Source: Aquirhabdus sp. | GTDB lineage: Bacteria > Pseudomonadota > Gammaproteobacteria > Pseudomonadales > Moraxellaceae | Assembly (NCBI GenBank): GCA_030151145.1 | Contig: JASLEL010000009.1 | Location: forward strand, 1 to 6,564 | Length of the DNA: 6,564 bases | Reading direction: 5' to 3' | Shown here: piece by piece, positions 4,988 to 6,564 of the stretch | Layout: each line of letters begins with the position of its first letter | Position numbering within the stretch: position 1 is the first letter of the stretch | Position numbers and translations under genes: made by a program | Notes under the pieces: model-generated | The model's input: the letters and a program-made list of their open reading frames with translations, nothing else | Databases searched by the model: none | What the model was told of the DNA's origin: nothing

Positions 4988-5992
4988 TCACTGCTTACCG
5001 CGCAATCGCTGCTGATGTGGCGTGCTGCCGGTCCAGCGTTTATAGGCGCGGGTAAAGGCACTCTGATCCGAGTAGCCCAGCAACTGTGCAATATCGCTGA
5101 GTTGAATATCCTGCTGCAGATATTGCCAGCACAGATGTTGCCGCACCTCGTCCAGCACCTGCTGAAAGGTGGTGTCATTCTCGGTCAGCCTGCGCTGTAC
5201 GGTCCGCGTGCCCATATACAGTCGCGCTGCCAACGCTTCAACCGTCGGCTGCCCATCCTGACACAAGCGGGCCAGATGCTGCTGCACCTTATGCATAAAC
5301 TCATCAGTCTTGGGCAAGGCCTGCAACGCCAGATCGGCCTGCTGCTGCAGGATATCGAGCAACGTCTTGTCCGGCTGCGCGATGGGGATATTCAGGTAAG
5401 CCAGCGGAAACACCACGCTGGCCCAGCCCGAATGAAAATAGACCGGACAGCCATAGTAGTGCTCAAAAGGCACGACCGAGGGCGGCGTCTGCATCAGATT
5501 GATTCTCGTCGGCGGCAAAGACTGATTGACCAGTTGTCTGGAAAACTGAATCAAAATCGCAATGCCCAACTCCAACACGATCGGATCAATCTGCGGATCA
5601 TGCTCCCAGCGTAGCTCAATCGTCTGCTCATCCATGATCACCTGCATTTCTTCAACCACAGTGATGATGAGCTTGCGATAGCGACGCAGACAGGCCAATG
5701 CTTCTGCCATATTGGCACAGGCATGCAAGAGATAACCCACCACCCCCAGATGCCCCGTGCGAATCAGGCTGGCGATCTGCAAGGTCATGTCTGGCTCCTG
5801 CAAGTGATTGGCCAGTTGCCTGAGCAAGGCTGCAAATTGCAATACGGGTACGGGTTGCCCGCTCTCCTGCGTATGCTTGATCAGTGCCACCTGAGCCGCA
5901 TCAAAAACATCCGGCAAAGCCAGTCCGCGTGACTGCACATACTGCGCCACGAGCACGAGATGACCACCGTTAATGACAATGTCCGTTTTCAT
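4988..5992 (-). CDS. AraC family transcriptional regulator with arabinose-binding-type N-terminal domain
   Basis: DNA-binding regulator of 334 residues, the usual size for the AraC subgroup with a PF12625-like ligand domain (as in OruR-type regulators). Residues about 10-200 form that domain (HLVLVAQYVQSRGLALPDVF, then IRTGHLGVVGYLLHACANMAEAL, and later EHYYGCPVYF). The C-terminal double helix-turn-helix spans about 240-330: TVEALAARLYMGTRTVQRRL is the first, SDIAQLLGYSDQSAFTRAYKR is the family signature in the second, followed by WTGSTPHQQR. A longer frame from GTG 6088 exists but lacks family sequence before MKTDIV and would run through the promoter, so I use ATG 5992. No ribosome site precedes it, consistent with a leaderless transcript. 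The adjacent divergent hydrolase gene is the likely target, by the usual arrangement of such regulators; the ligand is unknown. Confidence 0.9.
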   Translation of the reverse strand: MKTDIVINGGHLVLVAQYVQSRGLALPDVFDAAQVALIKHTQESGQPVPVLQFAALLRQLANHLQEPDMTLQIASLIRTGHLGVVGYLLHACANMAEALACLRRYRKLIITVVEEMQVIMDEQTIELRWEHDPQIDPIVLELGIAILIQFSRQLVNQSLPPTRINLMQTPPSVVPFEHYYGCPVYFHSGWASVVFPLAYLNIPIAQPDKTLLDILQQQADLALQALPKTDEFMHKVQQHLARLCQDGQPTVEALAARLYMGTRTVQRRLTENDTTFQQVLDEVRQHLCWQYLQQDIQLSDIAQLLGYSDQSAFTRAYKRWTGSTPHQQRLRGKQ

Positions 5993-5999
5993 GGCATGA

Positions 6000-6028
6000 T
6001 TTGTATAAAATTTGGCGAAGCTTGTCAA
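6000..6028 (-). promoter_or_regulatory. Predicted promoter of the AraC-family gene
   Basis: On the minus strand a perfect -35 box TTGACA (6028-6023) is followed after 17 bases by TACAAA (6005-6000), four of six to consensus. Seven bases separate the -10 box from A of the start codon at 5992, so the expected transcript start coincides with the ATG. An alternative -10, TATACA, has a 15-base spacer. Confidence 0.5.
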
Positions 6029-6052
6029 AACTTTTTTGAAGGGATGCGCAAT

Positions 6053-6074
6053 ACTGACCACACTGAAACACTGA
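6053..6074 (+). repeat. Three ACTGA repeats before the hydrolase gene, candidate regulator site
   Basis: ACTGA occurs at 6053-6057, 6062-6066 and 6070-6074, the last two as CACTGA repeated at 8 bp. They lie in the 98-bp gap between the divergent regulator and hydrolase genes, 17-38 bases before the hydrolase start. AraC-family proteins commonly bind direct repeats, so this is a candidate operator, though it is closer to the gene than a usual activator site. Confidence 0.3.
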
Positions 6075-6090
6075 TATGGTAGGTACACTC

Positions 6091-6564
6091 ATGAACAGCG
6101 CAGTCCTCTCCCATGACCATCAAGACCGCTATCACGTCGATATCGAAGTGCGGCGTGATCTGGATTTCAAGCTCGCCGAGCATATGCCGCGTTACTGGTT
6201 TGGCGGTAATCCGGTCAAGACTCGCCTGTTCGATGCCTTGAGTCTGAGCTTCCCTGATGGCGAGCGCTATTTCATCAGCAGTGTGCGACTGTTTCGCGAT
6301 CAGATCACCGATCCCGATCTTAAAGCCCGTGTGGCCGACTTTATCAAACAGGAAGCCCAGCATGGCATCGCCCACGATCATATGAATCAGCAAATGATCG
6401 AGCAAGGCATGCCGATGGATCAGATGCTGGGTTTTCTGAAAAAACGCTTTGATGCCATGCTCAAAACCCGTAGCCCCGAATACAACATCGCCATCACCGC
6501 TGCCAGTGAACATCTGACCGCCCTCATGGCCGATTGTTTCTATAGCAAAAAAGCCACCCTCGCC
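6091..6564 (+). CDS. Predicted metal-dependent hydrolase, COG3687/PF10118 family (partial)
   Basis: The first 158 residues of a protein that continues past the window; full family members are, from memory, roughly 270-300 residues. LFDALSLSFPDGERYFISSVRLFRD (residues 47-70), ITDPDLKARVADFIKQEAQHGIAHDHMN and YNIAITAASEHLTAL are the conserved core. Glu58, Glu88-x-x-His91, His95 and Glu140-His141 are arranged like ligands of a di-metal helical-bundle site; the ligand role is inference. The true substrate of this family is not known to me. ATG 6091 is preferred because AGGT lies seven bases upstream; the in-frame ATG 6076 has no ribosome site. The gene diverges from the AraC-family regulator with a 98-bp gap, so regulator and enzyme probably form a pair. 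No upstream sigma-70 promoter is obvious, which would fit activation. Confidence 0.85.
   Translation, partial: MNSAVLSHDHQDRYHVDIEVRRDLDFKLAEHMPRYWFGGNPVKTRLFDALSLSFPDGERYFISSVRLFRDQITDPDLKARVADFIKQEAQHGIAHDHMNQQMIEQGMPMDQMLGFLKKRFDAMLKTRSPEYNIAITAASEHLTALMADCFYSKKATLA

Noticed and set aside
4889..5614. Rightward 241-residue ORF
   Set aside because: Antisense to the AraC helix-turn-helix region and the terminator; Arg/Gln/Leu-rich shadow.
5993..6088. N-terminal extension of the AraC-family protein from GTG 6088
   Set aside because: Would run through a good promoter, lacks a ribosome site and adds no family sequence.
6025..6513. Leftward 162-residue ORF
   Set aside because: Antisense to the conserved hydrolase core; no independent support.

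Overview
The window looks like a chromosomal stretch of a Gram-negative gammaproteobacterium. The evidence is a TolC-type outer membrane channel, an OmpW-type porin, a glycine-zipper lipoprotein and an AraC-family regulator with an arabinose-binding-type N-terminal domain beside a COG3687/PF10118-type hydrolase. The coding regions are moderately GC-rich and the intergenic regions clearly AT-rich. The gene mix would fit Moraxellaceae or relatives, but that placement is an impression from protein similarity and was not tested. There are no transposases, integrases, rRNA or tRNA genes and no CRISPR array.

Left part (1-2336): the 5' end of a leftward gene encodes a nitronate-monooxygenase-like flavin domain of the kind found at the N-terminus of large multidomain polyketide/polyunsaturated-fatty-acid-type synthases. 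It runs off the window edge. It is divergent from a complete tolC-like gene, and the two share a 468-bp AT-rich control region. This region holds a perfect 14-bp palindrome, a wider dyad, four CGACGA hexamers, an attenuator-like hairpin with a U-run and a close match to a CpxR box.

Middle part (2337-4320): an unrecognised leftward 149-residue protein has its own predicted promoter, and a doubtful small membrane protein diverges from it. Then comes a 495-bp gene-poor stretch that is dense in inverted repeats. It contains a 29-bp AT-rich palindrome, a 131-bp element with imperfect terminal inverted repeats that resembles a MITE, and a strong hairpin just upstream of an ompW-like gene. A symmetrical bidirectional terminator separates ompW from the convergent glycine-zipper gene.

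Right part (4336-6564): a small glycine-zipper lipoprotein (leftward), an AraC-family regulator (leftward) with its own terminator, and a divergent, truncated metal-dependent hydrolase gene (rightward). The AraC promoter prediction places the transcript start on the start codon, which suggests a leaderless mRNA. Three ACTGA repeats lie just before the hydrolase gene and could be the regulator's target.

The genes form several separate units with mostly envelope-related products, not one operon. I see no convincing new multi-gene system. The most useful leads are the synthase/tolC control region, the MITE-like element upstream of ompW, and the AraC/hydrolase pair.
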